Shown here in pieces: positions 9,245 to 18,910 of a stretch of 64,000 bases of DNA. Position 1 is the first letter of the stretch, and every line of letters starts with the position of its first letter. The notes under the pieces were generated by a model that did no database searches, was not told the DNA's origin, and saw only the letters and a list, made by a program, of their open reading frames with translations. Location: NCBI RefSeq assembly GCF_019186805.1, contig NZ_CP066783.1:1107501-1171500 (forward strand). The letters are read 5' to 3'. A program made the translations under genes and the position numbers. The DNA comes from Comamonas fluminis (GTDB lineage: Bacteria > Pseudomonadota > Gammaproteobacteria > Burkholderiales > Burkholderiaceae_C).

Positions 9245-10069
9245 ATGAATGACGATCTGATCAAACGCGAGCATCTTTCGGCTCTGGTGGATGGCGAGGC
9301 AGCCTCTGTGAACATGCAGACGGTGCTGTCTTTCGCGGAAAGTGACGAAGGCCAGCAGTCCTGGCGCATGTATCACCTCATTGGTGATGTGCTGCGCTCG
9401 CCCGAACTGGCCCATCACAGCAGCCGCGACATTCTGAGCGGCGTGCGTGCCCACATGGCCAAGGAGCCGATTCGCGGTATTGAACTGCCCGGAATCAGCG
9501 CCGAGTCGTCCAGCAGCCTGCAGCAAGGCGAGCTGGGGCAGATTGCTGCAGCCGATGCCGCTCAGGGCAAGCGTCTGGGCAATGGCGCCAATGTGGTTTC
9601 CATGCCCGCGCGTCAGGCGGCCAATGCATCCGTGTTTCGCTGGAAGATGGCTGCTGGCTTTGCCTCTGTCGCTGCCGTCGCGGCGGTAGGCTGGGGCGCC
9701 ATGGTGGCTGGCGGCAGTTTTACGGGCCGCCAGGGCTCTCAGCTGGCATTGGCAACACCCAGCGCAGTGGTGGCCGCTGCAGCTCCTGTGAACAGTGCCA
9801 ACAGTGGCAATAGCGCAGCTCCCATCTCGGTCAATACACTGGCCGCTTTGCCTGCTGCCGGCCAGGATGCAGAAATTCCGCTGGGCGCCGATGCGCAGTC
9901 GTCTTCCGTGGTGGCGGTGGCTGGCCCCAACGGTCAGACCGTGATGCTGCGCGATGCACGCCTTGATGAGCTGCTGGCAGCCCATCCCCAGTACAGCAGC
10001 GCCCCCAATCTGCAAATGCCAGCTAGCTTTTTGCGCAATGCCAGCTTTGCAACGGCCACACGTCATTGA
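9245..10069 (+). CDS. rseA: Anti-sigma-E factor RseA
   Basis: A 274-residue single-pass inner-membrane protein. The N-terminal REHLSALVDGEA and QQSWRMYHLIGDVLRS stretch is the RseA domain that clamps sigma-E. A transmembrane helix follows at about residues 138-160 (MAAGFASVAAVAAVGWGAMV), then a periplasmic tail ending near LDELLAAHPQYSS, as in other betaproteobacterial RseA proteins. The ATG at 9245 has a Shine-Dalgarno (AGGTG) at proper spacing; an in-frame ATG at 9221 would add eight residues. Normally RseB protects this protein from the DegS/RseP cascade, but no rseB lies between rseA and mucD. Confidence 0.88.
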   Translation: MNDDLIKREHLSALVDGEAASVNMQTVLSFAESDEGQQSWRMYHLIGDVLRSPELAHHSSRDILSGVRAHMAKEPIRGIELPGISAESSSSLQQGELGQIAAADAAQGKRLGNGANVVSMPARQAANASVFRWKMAAGFASVAAVAAVGWGAMVAGGSFTGRQGSQLALATPSAVVAAAAPVNSANSGNSAAPISVNTLAALPAAGQDAEIPLGADAQSSSVVAVAGPNGQTVMLRDARLDELLAAHPQYSSAPNLQMPASFLRNASFATATRH

Positions 10070-10092
10070 GCAGGCTTGAAAAGTTCAAGCTT

Positions 10093-10140
10093 TTTAGCTC
10101 TCTAACGCATATTTAGATTGCGCTTTCAGCTATTGATTTT
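10093..10140. repeat. Dispersed AGCGC palindromic repeat, degenerate copy 1
   Basis: Read on the minus strand it shows AATAGCTGAAAGCGC, a short spacer, then GCGTTAGAG and AGCTAAA. It fits the inverted-repeat plan of the sharper copies at 18911, 19377 and 31083, but with several mismatches. Confidence 0.55.
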
Positions 10141-10276
10141 GAAGTGATTGCCCTCAGTTGCAAATCAGCAGTTTGCGCTGCGGGCGACTGTCTTTGGGCG
10201 CGGCTTTGTCAGAATGCAAGCTTTGAATCACGCATTTCCGGAAATCTTCAGACGAATTGAACAGGGAACAAGAACG

Positions 10277-11764
10277 ATGCGAACACCTTCCTGGATGATG
10301 CTCCGCACCACCGCTGTTGCCAGCGCCATGGCAGTCGCTGCGCTGGCAGGCTTGGCCATGCTGCCTGCCGCAGCGGCTCACGCACAGAGCACAGCTGCTG
10401 CACGAGGGTTGCCTGACTTTACGGATCTGGTGGACCAGGTCGGTCCCTCGGTCGTGAATATTCGTACGCTGGAGAAAGTGTCGAACAACGCGGGCGACTC
10501 TCTGGGCATGGATGAAGACATGCTGGAGTTCTTCCGCCGCTTTGGTCTGCCTGTGCCCAATGTGCCGCGTCAGCGCTCGCCGCGTGGCTCGCAGTCTGAG
10601 GAAGAGCAGCCTCGCGGCGTAGGCTCTGGCTTCATCCTGACCGGCGATGGCTATGTGATGACCAACGCCCACGTGGTGGAAGGGGCAGACGAGGTCATCG
10701 TCACCCTGACCGACAAGCGTGAATTCAAGGCCAAGATCGTCGGTGCCGACAAGCGCACCGACGTGGCCGTGGTCAAGATTGACGCCAAGAACCTGCCCGC
10801 CGTGAAAATTGGCGACGTCAGCAAGCTGCGCGTGGGTGAATGGGTGATGGCCATTGGTTCGCCCTTTGGCCTGGAGAACTCGGTGACGGCTGGCATCGTT
10901 TCGGCCAAGCAGCGCGATACGGGTGACTATCTGCCCTTTATCCAGACCGATGTAGCCATCAACCCCGGTAACTCGGGTGGCCCGCTGATCAATATGCGTG
11001 GCGAAGTGGTGGGCATCAACAGCCAGATTTACTCGCGCTCGGGTGGTTTCATGGGTATCAGCTTTGCGATTCCCGTGGATGAGGCCATTCGCGTCAGCGA
11101 CCAGTTGCGTGCATCTGGCAAGGTTACGCGTGGCCGCATTGGTGTGCAGATTGGCCCGGTGACCAAGGATGTGGCCGAATCCATTGGCCTTGGCAAGGCC
11201 GAAGGTGCGCTGGTGTCTGCGGTGGAGCCTGATTCCCCCGCAGCCAAGGCCGGTGTCGAAGCGGGTGACGTCATCACCAAATTTGAAGGCAAGACCATCG
11301 AGAAGGTCTCCGACCTGCCGCGCCTGGTGGGCAATACCAAGCCTGGCACCAAGAGCACCATCACCGTGCTGCGCCGCGGCAAGCTCAAGGATTTGAGCAT
11401 GGTGATTGCCGAAGTGCCTGGCGACGAGGCCGCAGCCAAGGCCAAGCCTGGCAGCGATAGCAGCAAGTCATCGCAGGGCTCTCTGGAAAACAAGTCTTTG
11501 GGCCTGACGCTGGGCGAGCTGACTGCTGCACAGAAGAAGGAACTGTCCGTCAAGGGGGGCGTGCGCGTGATGGCGGCAACCGATGCTGCTGCGCGAGCAG
11601 GCCTGCGCGAGGGCGATGTCATCCTGCAACTGGCCAATGCCGAGGTCACCGATCTCAAGAGCTTTGAGGCGGCCTGGGCCAAGGCCGACAAGGCCAAGCC
11701 CGTGAATGTGCTGGTGCGCCGTGGCGACTGGGCGCAATACGTGCTGATTCGCCCTTCCAAATAA
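10277..11764 (+). CDS. mucD: Periplasmic serine endoprotease, DegQ/MucD (HtrA) type
   Basis: A 495-residue HtrA protease: signal peptide (residues 1-37, cleaved near AHA-QS), trypsin-like domain with the triad His132 (TNAHVVEG), Asp162 (RTDVAVV) and Ser233 (NPGNSGGPL), then two PDZ domains (from about 270 and from about 400). It degrades misfolded envelope proteins and damps the sigma-E response, and is the usual third member of rpoE-rseA-(rseB)-mucD. The ATG at 10277 is preferred because it opens a proper signal sequence; the frame is open a further 43 codons upstream without recognisable content. A 440-bp gap follows. Confidence 0.95.
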   Translation: MRTPSWMMLRTTAVASAMAVAALAGLAMLPAAAAHAQSTAAARGLPDFTDLVDQVGPSVVNIRTLEKVSNNAGDSLGMDEDMLEFFRRFGLPVPNVPRQRSPRGSQSEEEQPRGVGSGFILTGDGYVMTNAHVVEGADEVIVTLTDKREFKAKIVGADKRTDVAVVKIDAKNLPAVKIGDVSKLRVGEWVMAIGSPFGLENSVTAGIVSAKQRDTGDYLPFIQTDVAINPGNSGGPLINMRGEVVGINSQIYSRSGGFMGISFAIPVDEAIRVSDQLRASGKVTRGRIGVQIGPVTKDVAESIGLGKAEGALVSAVEPDSPAAKAGVEAGDVITKFEGKTIEKVSDLPRLVGNTKPGTKSTITVLRRGKLKDLSMVIAEVPGDEAAAKAKPGSDSSKSSQGSLENKSLGLTLGELTAAQKKELSVKGGVRVMAATDAAARAGLREGDVILQLANAEVTDLKSFEAAWAKADKAKPVNVLVRRGDWAQYVLIRPSK

Positions 11765-11792
11765 GCAGGCTGAAAAGAGAGCCGAAAACCAA

Positions 11793-11837
11793 CAGGTCTT
11801 GTGCGCATTTCACGATCTGGAATGCCCGCAAGACCTG
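11793..11837. repeat. Inverted repeat in the mucD-lepA gap
   Basis: CAGGTCTTG.GCG (11793-11805) pairs with CGCAAGACCTG (11827-11837) across a 21-base loop. No T-tract follows, so it is either a weak mucD terminator or a regulatory hairpin. The remainder of the 11765-12054 gap is without an ORF I would defend; a small CCGC/GCGG hairpin with TTTT lies near 11907-11926. Confidence 0.55.
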
Positions 11838-12054
11838 TCCCCGTCAGTGACCCTATGCCATTGGGTAGAATCCAACGCAAATGCATGGTGGTTGGACGCA
11901 AAAAAGCCGCGCTTACAAGCGGTTTTCAAGCGGTGCAAAAGCCCTTGCAATCTCCGGCTGCTGATGGGTAACAAGCATTTTCGGGTTTGTGGATAAATTA
12001 TTGATAAATGAATTCGGAAATCACAAACCAGAACTTGTCAAGCCTTGCTGGGTC

Positions 12055-12082
12055 TTGGTTTGCGGCTAGTTTTGCCTACAAT
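12055..12082 (+). promoter_or_regulatory. Predicted sigma-70 promoter for the RNA before lepA
   Basis: A -35 box TTGGTT (12055-12060), a 16-bp spacer and a -10 box TACAAT (12077-12082). The start point would be near 12089. Confidence 0.45.
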
Positions 12083-12088
12083 GAAGTC

Positions 12089-12153
12089 CCAACTATCGCA
12101 GTTGCCAGAGATTGTTGGTTAAGGGCGCGCCGCTGAAGGTCGCGCCCTTTTTT
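12089..12153 (+). ncRNA. Predicted ~65-nt terminated leader or small RNA upstream of lepA
   Basis: After the predicted promoter the sequence forms CCAAC (12089-12093)/GTTGG (12114-12118), with an alternative inner AACT/AGTT hairpin. A strong intrinsic terminator follows: AAGGGCGCG (12121-12129) pairs with CGCGCCCTT (12141-12149) and six T residues run to 12153. The lepA ATG is 52 bp beyond. It could be a free small RNA, or an attenuator controlling lepA-lepB. This is a prediction from structure alone. Confidence 0.45.
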
Positions 12154-12204
12154 CTTGCCCCGTCGAGCCACTGTTTTTTCAATTCCAAGCTGTTCTTCTC
12201 GTTG

Positions 12205-14013
12205 ATGAATCACATCCGTAATTTCTCCATCATTGCGCACATTGACCATGGCAAGTCCACGCTGGCGGACCGCCTGATCCAGCGCTGCGGCGGTCTCGCC
12301 GAGCGCGATATGGAAGCCCAGGTGCTCGACTCGATGGACATCGAGAAAGAGCGCGGCATCACCATCAAGGCCCAGACAGCGGCCCTGCAGTACAAGGCCA
12401 AGGACGGTAAGGTCTACAACCTGAACCTGATCGACACCCCCGGCCACGTGGACTTCTCGTACGAAGTCTCGCGTTCGCTGTCGGCCTGCGAAGGCGGCTT
12501 GCTGGTGGTGGACGCATCGCAAGGTGTGGAAGCCCAGACCGTGGCCAACTGCTACACCGCGCTGGACCTGGGCGTGGAAGTGTTTGCCGTTTTGAACAAG
12601 ATGGATCTGCCCCAGGCCGACCCAGAAAACGCCAAGGCCGAGATCGAAGACGTGATCGGCATTGACGCCAGCGACGCCATTCCCTGCTCGGCCAAGACCG
12701 GCATGGGGATTGACGAGATCCTGGAAGCCATCGTGGCCAAGGTGCCGGCCCCCAAGGGCAACCCCGACGGCCCGCTGCGCGCCATGATCGTGGACAGCTG
12801 GTTCGACCCCTATGTGGGCGTCGTGATGCTGGTGCGCGTGGTCGATGGCGAGCTCAAGAAGAACGAGCGCTTCAAGATGATGGCTACGGGCGCTGCCTAT
12901 GAAGCCAACAACATCGGCGTGTTCACCCCCGCCAACTCGCCGCGCGATGCGCTCAAGGCGGGCGAAGTGGGCTACATCATTGCCGGTATCAAGGAATTGA
13001 AGGCCGCCAAGGTGGGTGACACCATCACGCTGGAAAAGAAGCTGCCCAACAACTTGGGCCCCGCCGAGAAGCCACTGCCAGGTTTTAAGGAAGTAAAGCC
13101 TCAGGTGTTTGCGGGTCTGTACCCCACAGAGGCCTCCGAATACGACCAGCTGCGCGATGCGCTGGAAAAGCTGCAGCTCAACGACGCAGCGCTGCAGTTC
13201 GAGCCTGAAGTCTCGCAGGCACTGGGCTTTGGCTTCCGCTGCGGCTTCCTGGGTCTGCTGCACATGGAAATCGTGCAGGAGCGCCTGGAACGCGAGTTCG
13301 ACCAGGACCTGATCACCACCGCGCCTAGCGTGGTCTACCAGGTTATCAAGGGCGACGGCGAGCTGATCGACGTGGAGAACCCTTCCAAGATGCCGGACGT
13401 GGGCCGCATCCAGGAAATCCGCGAGCCTATCGTCACGGTGCACCTGTACATGCCGCAAGACTATGTGGGCCCGGTGATGACGCTGGCCAACCAGAAGCGC
13501 GGTGTGCAGATGAATATGCAGTACCACGGCCGCCAGGTCATGTTGACCTATGAGATGCCGCTGGGCGAAATCGTGCTGGACTTCTTTGACAAGCTCAAAT
13601 CGGTCTCGCGCGGCTATGCGTCTATGGACTATGAGTTCAAGGAGTACCGCGCTTCCGACGTGGTGAAGGTCGACATTTTGCTCAACGGCGAGAAGGTGGA
13701 CGCGCTGTCCATCATCGTCCACCGCTCGCAGTCCGTGTACCGCGGCCGTGCCGTGGTGGCCAAGATGCGTGAAATCATCAGCCGCCAGATGTTTGACGTG
13801 GCGATTCAGGCCGCCATTGGTGCCAACATCATCGCCCGCGAAACCGTCAAGGCCATGCGCAAGAACGTGCTGGCCAAGTGCTACGGCGGTGACATCACAC
13901 GTAAGCGCAAGCTGCTCGAAAAGCAGAAGGCCGGTAAGAAGCGCATGAAGCAGATTGGCTCGGTGGAAGTGCCGCAGGAAGCCTTCCTGGCCATTTTGCA
14001 AGTGGAGGATTGA
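12205..14013 (+). CDS. lepA: Elongation factor 4 (back-translocating GTPase LepA)
   Basis: A 602-residue translational GTPase. G1 AHIDHGKST is at residues 10-18, DTPGHVD and NKMD are present, and the LepA-specific C-terminal domain ends in [19 protein letters not shown] with the usual tail. LepA remodels stalled or misassembled ribosomes. The ATG at 12205 starts at [14 protein letters not shown], the family N-terminus; there is no good Shine-Dalgarno, and the upstream in-frame extension would run through a terminator hairpin. Its stop overlaps the lepB start (TGATG), the standard lepA-lepB pair. Confidence 0.97.
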   Translation: MNHIRNFSIIAHIDHGKSTLADRLIQRCGGLAERDMEAQVLDSMDIEKERGITIKAQTAALQYKAKDGKVYNLNLIDTPGHVDFSYEVSRSLSACEGGLLVVDASQGVEAQTVANCYTALDLGVEVFAVLNKMDLPQADPENAKAEIEDVIGIDASDAIPCSAKTGMGIDEILEAIVAKVPAPKGNPDGPLRAMIVDSWFDPYVGVVMLVRVVDGELKKNERFKMMATGAAYEANNIGVFTPANSPRDALKAGEVGYIIAGIKELKAAKVGDTITLEKKLPNNLGPAEKPLPGFKEVKPQVFAGLYPTEASEYDQLRDALEKLQLNDAALQFEPEVSQALGFGFRCGFLGLLHMEIVQERLEREFDQDLITTAPSVVYQVIKGDGELIDVENPSKMPDVGRIQEIREPIVTVHLYMPQDYVGPVMTLANQKRGVQMNMQYHGRQVMLTYEMPLGEIVLDFFDKLKSVSRGYASMDYEFKEYRASDVVKVDILLNGEKVDALSIIVHRSQSVYRGRAVVAKMREIISRQMFDVAIQAAIGANIIARETVKAMRKNVLAKCYGGDITRKRKLLEKQKAGKKRMKQIGSVEVPQEAFLAILQVED

Positions 14014-14990
14014 TGCAAGTCATGCAATGGATTACAGCTGCCGTGCTGGCAGCTTTTGTGGGCTATATCGCAGCCTGGTACACCGGCTCCATCGAAGGCA
14101 ACTTCGCACTGCTGCTGTTTCTGGCCACGGTGGTGACTGGCGGCTACTGGCTGGCCGAGCGCTTCATCTTCTTGCCCAAGCGCCGCGCTGCAGCGGCTGC
14201 GCTGGAGCAGGCCGCTGTTGAGCGCCGCGCCGAGCTGGATCGCATGGGCATTGCCAAGACGGATATCGAAGTCTCGGCAGACGCCAAGGACCGCATCCTC
14301 ATGCAGCCCTGGTGGCTGGACTGGACGGCGGGCCTGTTCCCGGTGATTGCCATCGTGTTCGTGCTGCGCTCGTTTCTGTTCGAGCCCTTCAAGATTCCTT
14401 CGGGCTCCATGATTCCGACGTTGATGGTGGGCGACCTGATTCTGGTCAACAAGTTCACCTATGGTATTCGCCTGCCCGTGATCAACAAGAAGATCACCGA
14501 GGGCAACAAGCCCCAGCGCGGCGATGTGATGGTGTTTCGCTATCCTCCCCAGCCCACGCTGGACTACATCAAGCGTGTGGTCGGTGTGCCCGGCGACGAA
14601 GTGGCTTACATCAACAAGCGCCTGACCATCAATGGCAAGGAACTGTCCACCCGCGAGCTGCCCGATTTTCTGGACCGCGACGTGATGCGCTACTTCAAGC
14701 AGTTTGAGGAAACGCTGGGCGAGCAGCCACACCGCGCCATCGTCAACAGCGATGTGCCCGCCTTCATTCAGGGTGCCAGCAATTTCGAGTTCAAGGAAAA
14801 CTGCCGCTACAGCGTTGAGGGTGTGAGCTGCAAGGTGCCCGAGGGCTATTACTTCATGATGGGCGACAACCGCGATAACTCGCTGGATTCGCGCTACTGG
14901 GGTTTTGTGCCTGACAAGAACATCGTGGGCAAGGCCTTCTTTGTCTGGATGAACTTTGGTGATCTCAGCCGCATTGGCCGCTTTCACTAA
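14013..14990 (+). CDS. lepB: Signal peptidase I
   Basis: A 325-residue leader peptidase that removes signal peptides at the outer face of the inner membrane. It has two N-terminal hydrophobic segments (about 6-22 and 32-47), a third near 108-122, then the catalytic Ser132 in PSGSMIPTL and Lys187 in YIKRVVG. The GDNRDNSLDSRYWG box near the C-terminus is also conserved. The ATG at 14013 shares a base with the lepA stop and has GGAGG four bases upstream; an ATG three codons later is an alternative. It lies in the lepA-lepB-rnc-era operon. Confidence 0.96.
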   Translation: MQVMQWITAAVLAAFVGYIAAWYTGSIEGNFALLLFLATVVTGGYWLAERFIFLPKRRAAAAALEQAAVERRAELDRMGIAKTDIEVSADAKDRILMQPWWLDWTAGLFPVIAIVFVLRSFLFEPFKIPSGSMIPTLMVGDLILVNKFTYGIRLPVINKKITEGNKPQRGDVMVFRYPPQPTLDYIKRVVGVPGDEVAYINKRLTINGKELSTRELPDFLDRDVMRYFKQFEETLGEQPHRAIVNSDVPAFIQGASNFEFKENCRYSVEGVSCKVPEGYYFMMGDNRDNSLDSRYWGFVPDKNIVGKAFFVWMNFGDLSRIGRFH

Positions 14991-15063
14991 AGCCTGGGAT
15001 TGAGTTCGTTCGTTTTCTGGAATGCGCGGGCAGAGACATGCCCGCCTTGGAGGAAAGAAAAGT

Positions 15064-15414
15064 ATGAAAAATCTTGCATCGCGCTCGCGTCAACGTGGCC
15101 TGTCCTTTATCGGTCTGGTGTTTCTGGTGGCCATCCTGGTCGCGGTGGTGGGGATTGGCGCACAATCGTTGCCTGTCCTGCTGGAGTACCAGGCCATCAC
15201 CAAGGCAGCCAGCAAGGCTGCCGCTGAGGGCAATACCGTCGCCGAAGTCAAGGCCAGTTTTGACCGTTCGGCCGCCATTGACGACATCAAATCCATCACC
15301 GGTGCCGACCTACAGGTGACCAAAGTCAATGACAAAGTCGTTGCGGGCTTTGAATATTCCCGTGACATTCATCTGGTAGGCCCGGCCTACCTTGTTTACC
15401 GTTTCAAGAAATAG
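15064..15414 (+). CDS. DUF4845 domain protein, pilin-like N-terminus
   Basis: A 116-residue protein of the DUF4845 family, regularly located between lepB and rnc in beta- and gammaproteobacteria. A short basic N-terminus (MKNLASRSRQRGLSFIG) leads into a single hydrophobic helix (about residues 14-35) that resembles a type IV pilin N-terminus (RGLSFIGLVF), followed by a small periplasmic domain. The ATG at 15064 has GGAGGAAAG upstream. The role is unknown; the constant position suggests a link to membrane protein maturation or rnc expression. It lies 9 bp before rnc. Confidence 0.85.
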   Translation: MKNLASRSRQRGLSFIGLVFLVAILVAVVGIGAQSLPVLLEYQAITKAASKAAAEGNTVAEVKASFDRSAAIDDIKSITGADLQVTKVNDKVVAGFEYSRDIHLVGPAYLVYRFKK

Positions 15415-15423
15415 ACCTTTCAG

Positions 15424-16107
15424 GTGGAACCTGCTCTAGTCGCACTGCAGCAAAGGCTGCAACACCCATTTGCCAATCCGGCTTTGCTGCAGCGTGCTGT
15501 CACGCACCGCAGCTTTTCGGCCGACAACAACGAGCGCCTGGAGTTTCTGGGTGACTCGGTGCTGAGTCTGGCCATCTCCAGCCTGCTGTATGCCAAGCTG
15601 GAATCCATGCCCGAAGGCGATCTCTCGCGCGTTCGGGCCAATCTTGTCAAGGAAGGCACCTTGCACAAGATTGCGTTGAAACTGCAACTGCCTGAGCTGC
15701 TGCGTCTGGGCGAGGGTGAATCCAAGTCCGGCGGCAAACAGCGCCCCTCCATCCTGGCTGACGCGGTGGAAGCCCTGATCGGCGCTGTGTATCTGGATGC
15801 TGGCTTTACGGCTGGCGAAAAAGTCGTTCACCACCTCTTTGAGGGCGTGGACATCAATCCCCACATGCGCGCGGCGGACAAAGATCCAAAAACCGCACTG
15901 CAGGAGTTGTTGCAAGGCAAGCGCATGAAGCTGCCGCAATACGATGTGGTGGAAATCACCGGCGCTGCGCACAAGCAGACCTTCAAGGTTCAGTGCACAG
16001 TGGCCGAATGGAATATCAGCGCCCAAGGCGAGGGAGCCTCCCGTCGCATCGGCGAACAGGCAGCTGCGGCTGCCGTGCTGGAAAAATTGAAAGCCAAAAA
16101 ACCATGA
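15424..16107 (+). CDS. rnc: Ribonuclease III
   Basis: A 227-residue RNase III that cuts double-stranded RNA in rRNA precursors and many mRNAs. The signature [12 protein letters not shown] carries Glu40 and Asp44; the second acidic pair is Asp113 and Glu116 in [17 protein letters not shown] dsRNA-binding domain occupies about residues 150-225. The start is GTG at 15424, giving [12 protein letters not shown] as in relatives; no other plausible start is close. The stop overlaps the era start by 4 bp, the classic rnc-era coupling. Confidence 0.95.
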   Translation: MEPALVALQQRLQHPFANPALLQRAVTHRSFSADNNERLEFLGDSVLSLAISSLLYAKLESMPEGDLSRVRANLVKEGTLHKIALKLQLPELLRLGEGESKSGGKQRPSILADAVEALIGAVYLDAGFTAGEKVVHHLFEGVDINPHMRAADKDPKTALQELLQGKRMKLPQYDVVEITGAAHKQTFKVQCTVAEWNISAQGEGASRRIGEQAAAAAVLEKLKAKKP

Positions 16108-17207
16108 CCGATGCTGCTAAGAAAAAGATAGCAGGCACCGCAGGTGCAGCAACCGCCAAGGGCCCTAAGGGCCCCAAAGCTGTTACTACAGACATTAGCG
16201 ATCCCAGCCTGGACTACATCAGCCGGATGCTGGCCGCTGCCAAGCCCGGCAGCGCTCCCACTGCTATTCGCGATCAGGAAGAAGAAGCGCCTGCCCGCGT
16301 CTATGTGCCCGAAGAGCAGCGCTGCGGCCTGATCGCCATCGTGGGCAAGCCCAATGTGGGCAAGTCCACGCTGATGAACGCGCTGGTGGGGCAGAAGATC
16401 TCCATCACCTCGCGCAAGGCGCAGACCACGCGCCACCGCATTACCGGTATCCGCACCAAGGATGAAACGCAGTTCGTCTTTGTGGATACCCCCGGTTTCC
16501 AGACCAAGCACTCCACGGCGCTGAACAAGTCTTTGAACAAGACCGTGATGGGTGCGATTGGCGATGTGGACCTGATCTTGTTCGTGGTGGAAGCCGGCAG
16601 CTTCACCCTGGCCGACGCCAAGGTGCTGAGTCTGTTCAAGCCAGGCATTCCCACGCTGCTGATTGCTAACAAGCTGGACACCGTGGGCCGCCGCCAGGAA
16701 ATCGCCCCCTGGCTCAAGGACATGCAAGAGCGCCATCCTTTTGCCGAGTTTGTGCCCATGTCGGCCAAGAACAAAAAGGATATCGAGCGCATGTTCGGCA
16801 TCTGCTCCAAGTACCTGCCACAGCAGCCCTGGTTCTATGGGCAGGACGAGCTGACCGACCGCAGCGAGAAATTCCTCGCCGCAGAAACCGTGCGTGAAAA
16901 GCTGTTCCGCTTCACCGGCGACGAGCTGCCCTACACCTCTACCGTGGTGATCGACAAGTTCGAAGAAGAGCCTAGCCCCAAGTTTGGCCGCTTCATGCGC
17001 ATTGCCGCCACCATCGTGGTTGAGCGCGATGGCCACAAGGCCATGGTGATTGGCCAGGGTGGCGAGCGTCTCAAGCGTATCAGCACCGAAGCCCGTCAGG
17101 AGCTGGAAAAGATTCTGGACGCCAAGGTGTTCCTGGAAGTCTGGGTCAAGGTCAAGTCCGGCTGGGCCGATGATGAGGCTCGCGTCAAATCCTTCGGATA
17201 TGAATAA
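16104..17207 (+). CDS. era: GTPase Era with N-terminal extension
   Basis: A 367-residue Era. The P-loop GKPNVGKST is at 81-89, followed by DTPGFQ, NKLD and a C-terminal KH domain ([17 protein letters not shown]) that binds the 3' end of 16S rRNA during 30S assembly. Most Era proteins begin about ten residues before the P-loop region, so here there is a roughly 65-residue extra N-terminus, rich in Lys, Ala and Gly, then a segment ending [17 protein letters not shown]. The ATG overlapping the rnc stop (ATGA) supports the long form. A GC-rich palindromic element follows the stop. Confidence 0.94.
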   Translation: MTDAAKKKIAGTAGAATAKGPKGPKAVTTDISDPSLDYISRMLAAAKPGSAPTAIRDQEEEAPARVYVPEEQRCGLIAIVGKPNVGKSTLMNALVGQKISITSRKAQTTRHRITGIRTKDETQFVFVDTPGFQTKHSTALNKSLNKTVMGAIGDVDLILFVVEAGSFTLADAKVLSLFKPGIPTLLIANKLDTVGRRQEIAPWLKDMQERHPFAEFVPMSAKNKKDIERMFGICSKYLPQQPWFYGQDELTDRSEKFLAAETVREKLFRFTGDELPYTSTVVIDKFEEEPSPKFGRFMRIAATIVVERDGHKAMVIGQGGERLKRISTEARQELEKILDAKVFLEVWVKVKSGWADDEARVKSFGYE

Positions 17208-17310
17208 GTGACCCCCACGCTCACGCACTGCGTGTGCTCGCTGCCCCCCGAGGGGGCCCTGACCCGGCTTCGGCCGGGTTTTGCCTTGGGGCGGCCCGGC
17301 GGCAAAACAG
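17208..17310 (+). repeat. GC-rich palindromic element after era (divergent copy of the stop-adjacent family)
   Basis: Beginning directly after the era stop codon is GTGACCCCCACG, an inverted CACGCA/TGCGTG pair, CCCCCCGAGGGGGG-type pairing, and an ACCCGGC-TTCG-GCCGGGT hairpin with TTTT (17262-17282) that should terminate transcription. It then has TTGGGGCGGCCC, close to a block in the elements after trpA and leuD. Confidence 0.65.
17262..17282 (+). terminator. UUCG-loop terminator between era and recO
   Basis: ACCCGGC and GCCGGGT form a 7-bp GC stem closed by TTCG and followed by TTTT. It lies inside the repeat element after era. Confidence 0.65.
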
Positions 17311-17346
17311 CCTTGTCCCAGCATCAGCTGCCAGCTGGAGCATTGC

Positions 17347-18126
17347 ATGGCTAATGCCAAACGCGTCGGTGAAGAACCCGCCTACATCCTCCATCAGTAC
17401 GACTGGAGTGAATCCAGCCTGATTCTGGAGGTGTTCACGCGCCATCGCGGGCGGGTGGCGCTGGCGGCCAAGGGCGTCAAGCGCCACACCTCCAACTTCC
17501 GCCCCGTGCTGCTGCCGCTGCAGCCGCTCAAGCTCAGCTACACACTGGGTGCGGAAGGCAATGCCGAGATTCACACCCTTAAGGGCGCGGAATGGGTGGG
17601 CGGCCATGTCATGCCGCAGGGCGATGCGCTGTGGTCTGGCATGTACCTGAACGAGCTGCTGCTGCGCCTGCTGGCGCGTGACGATCCGTATGCCGCACTG
17701 TTCGATATCTATGCCGGTGTGGTGCGCGTGCTGGCGGGTCAGCATGGCAACACCAACGATGCGATCGAGCCTGTGCTGCGCGCCTTCGAGCTGGTGCTGC
17801 TGCGCGAGCTGGGCCACCTGCCCGATCTGACGCAGGAAAGCACCACACTCAGCAATGTGCAGGCGGTTGTGCGCTACACCCTGGTGTCGGATGGCGGTCT
17901 GCGTCAGGCATCAAGCTACGAGCGCGCTGCGCTGACGGGGGAGCAGTGGCGCAGCATAGAGCTGGCATTGCAAGCCGATCAGCCTTTTCCCCGAACCCTG
18001 AATGCCCTGGCCGAGCCTGATGTGGCTCAGGCCCTGAAGCCGCAATTGCGCAACCTTCTGCAATACCATTGCGGCTCAACCATGCTGCGCACCCGCCAGC
18101 TGATGATGGATCTGCAATCGCTATGA
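17347..18126 (+). CDS. recO: DNA repair protein RecO
   Basis: A 259-residue RecO, which loads RecA onto SSB-coated DNA with RecR in gap repair. The N-terminal OB-fold is marked by [20 protein letters not shown] and [12 protein letters not shown]; the helical C-terminal domain includes [15 protein letters not shown] and ends [20 protein letters not shown]. The ATG at 17347 is chosen since the OB-fold begins shortly after it; the upstream frame crosses the repeat element. The stop overlaps the pdxJ start by 4 bp. Confidence 0.92.
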   Translation: MANAKRVGEEPAYILHQYDWSESSLILEVFTRHRGRVALAAKGVKRHTSNFRPVLLPLQPLKLSYTLGAEGNAEIHTLKGAEWVGGHVMPQGDALWSGMYLNELLLRLLARDDPYAALFDIYAGVVRVLAGQHGNTNDAIEPVLRAFELVLLRELGHLPDLTQESTTLSNVQAVVRYTLVSDGGLRQASSYERAALTGEQWRSIELALQADQPFPRTLNALAEPDVAQALKPQLRNLLQYHCGSTMLRTRQLMMDLQSL

Positions 18127-18890
18127 AACCCTCTGCTTCCCCGCGCACTGCGCTCTCGGTCAATGTCAACAAGGTGGCGCTGCTGCGCAATACCCGGCAT
18201 CTGGGTATTCCGTCCGTGACGCGAGCGGCGCAGATCTGTCTGGAAGCTGGGGCGCAGGGCATCACCATTCACCCCCGTCCTGATGAGCGCCATATTCGCG
18301 CTCAGGATGTGTTTGAGCTGCATGAACTGCTCAAGAGCTGGCCCAAGGCCGAGTTCAACATCGAGGGCAACCCCACGCAGAACCTGATGGATTTCATCCG
18401 CCAGACGCGCCCGCACCAGGCCACGTTTGTGCCTGATAGCGAAGACCAGTTCACCAGCGACCATGGCTGGACCTTCCCGCAGGATGCAGAACGCCTCAAG
18501 CCCCTGATTGACGAATGCAAGCAGCTTGGTGTGCGCGTCAGCTTGTTCATGGACCCTATTCCTGAACAAATGGCAGCCGCCAAGGCCGTGGGTGCCGACC
18601 GCGTGGAGCTGTACACCGAGCCTTTTGCCGCCAACTGGGGCAAGGCTGAGCAAGAGCAGCAACTGCAAAGCTATGCCGCCGCCGCGCAAGCTGCGCTGGA
18701 TGCGGGCCTGGGCATCAACGCAGGCCACGATCTGAACCGCGACAATCTGGCCGCTTTTGTGGCCCGCGTGCCCGGTCTGGCTGAAGTCTCCATTGGCCAC
18801 GCCCTGATTGCCGATGCGCTGGAGCTGGGCTATGCCGAAACCGTCAAGGCCTATCAGGTTTGCATTGACGCAGGCATGGCGCAGAAGTAA
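18123..18890 (+). CDS. pdxJ: Pyridoxine 5'-phosphate synthase
   Basis: A 255-residue PdxJ, the TIM-barrel enzyme joining 3-amino-2-oxopropyl phosphate and deoxyxylulose 5-phosphate into pyridoxine phosphate. Family motifs are [45 protein letters not shown], and INAGHDLN, where the terminal His-Asp-Leu-Asn is conserved. The ATGA overlap with recO and the following acpS repeat the standard recO-pdxJ-acpS order. Confidence 0.96.
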   Translation: MKPSASPRTALSVNVNKVALLRNTRHLGIPSVTRAAQICLEAGAQGITIHPRPDERHIRAQDVFELHELLKSWPKAEFNIEGNPTQNLMDFIRQTRPHQATFVPDSEDQFTSDHGWTFPQDAERLKPLIDECKQLGVRVSLFMDPIPEQMAAAKAVGADRVELYTEPFAANWGKAEQEQQLQSYAAAAQAALDAGLGINAGHDLNRDNLAAFVARVPGLAEVSIGHALIADALELGYAETVKAYQVCIDAGMAQK

Positions 18891-18910
18891 ATACGGAAGC
18901 ATTCCTGAAA

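Noticed and set aside
10070..10276. A sigma-E promoter before mucD
   Set aside because: A GGAA-type -35 can be found, but no matching -10 at the right distance; the evidence was too thin to list.
12076..14001. A 641-codon frame antisense to lepA
   Set aside because: His/Leu/Gly-rich shadow of lepA with no recognisable domain.
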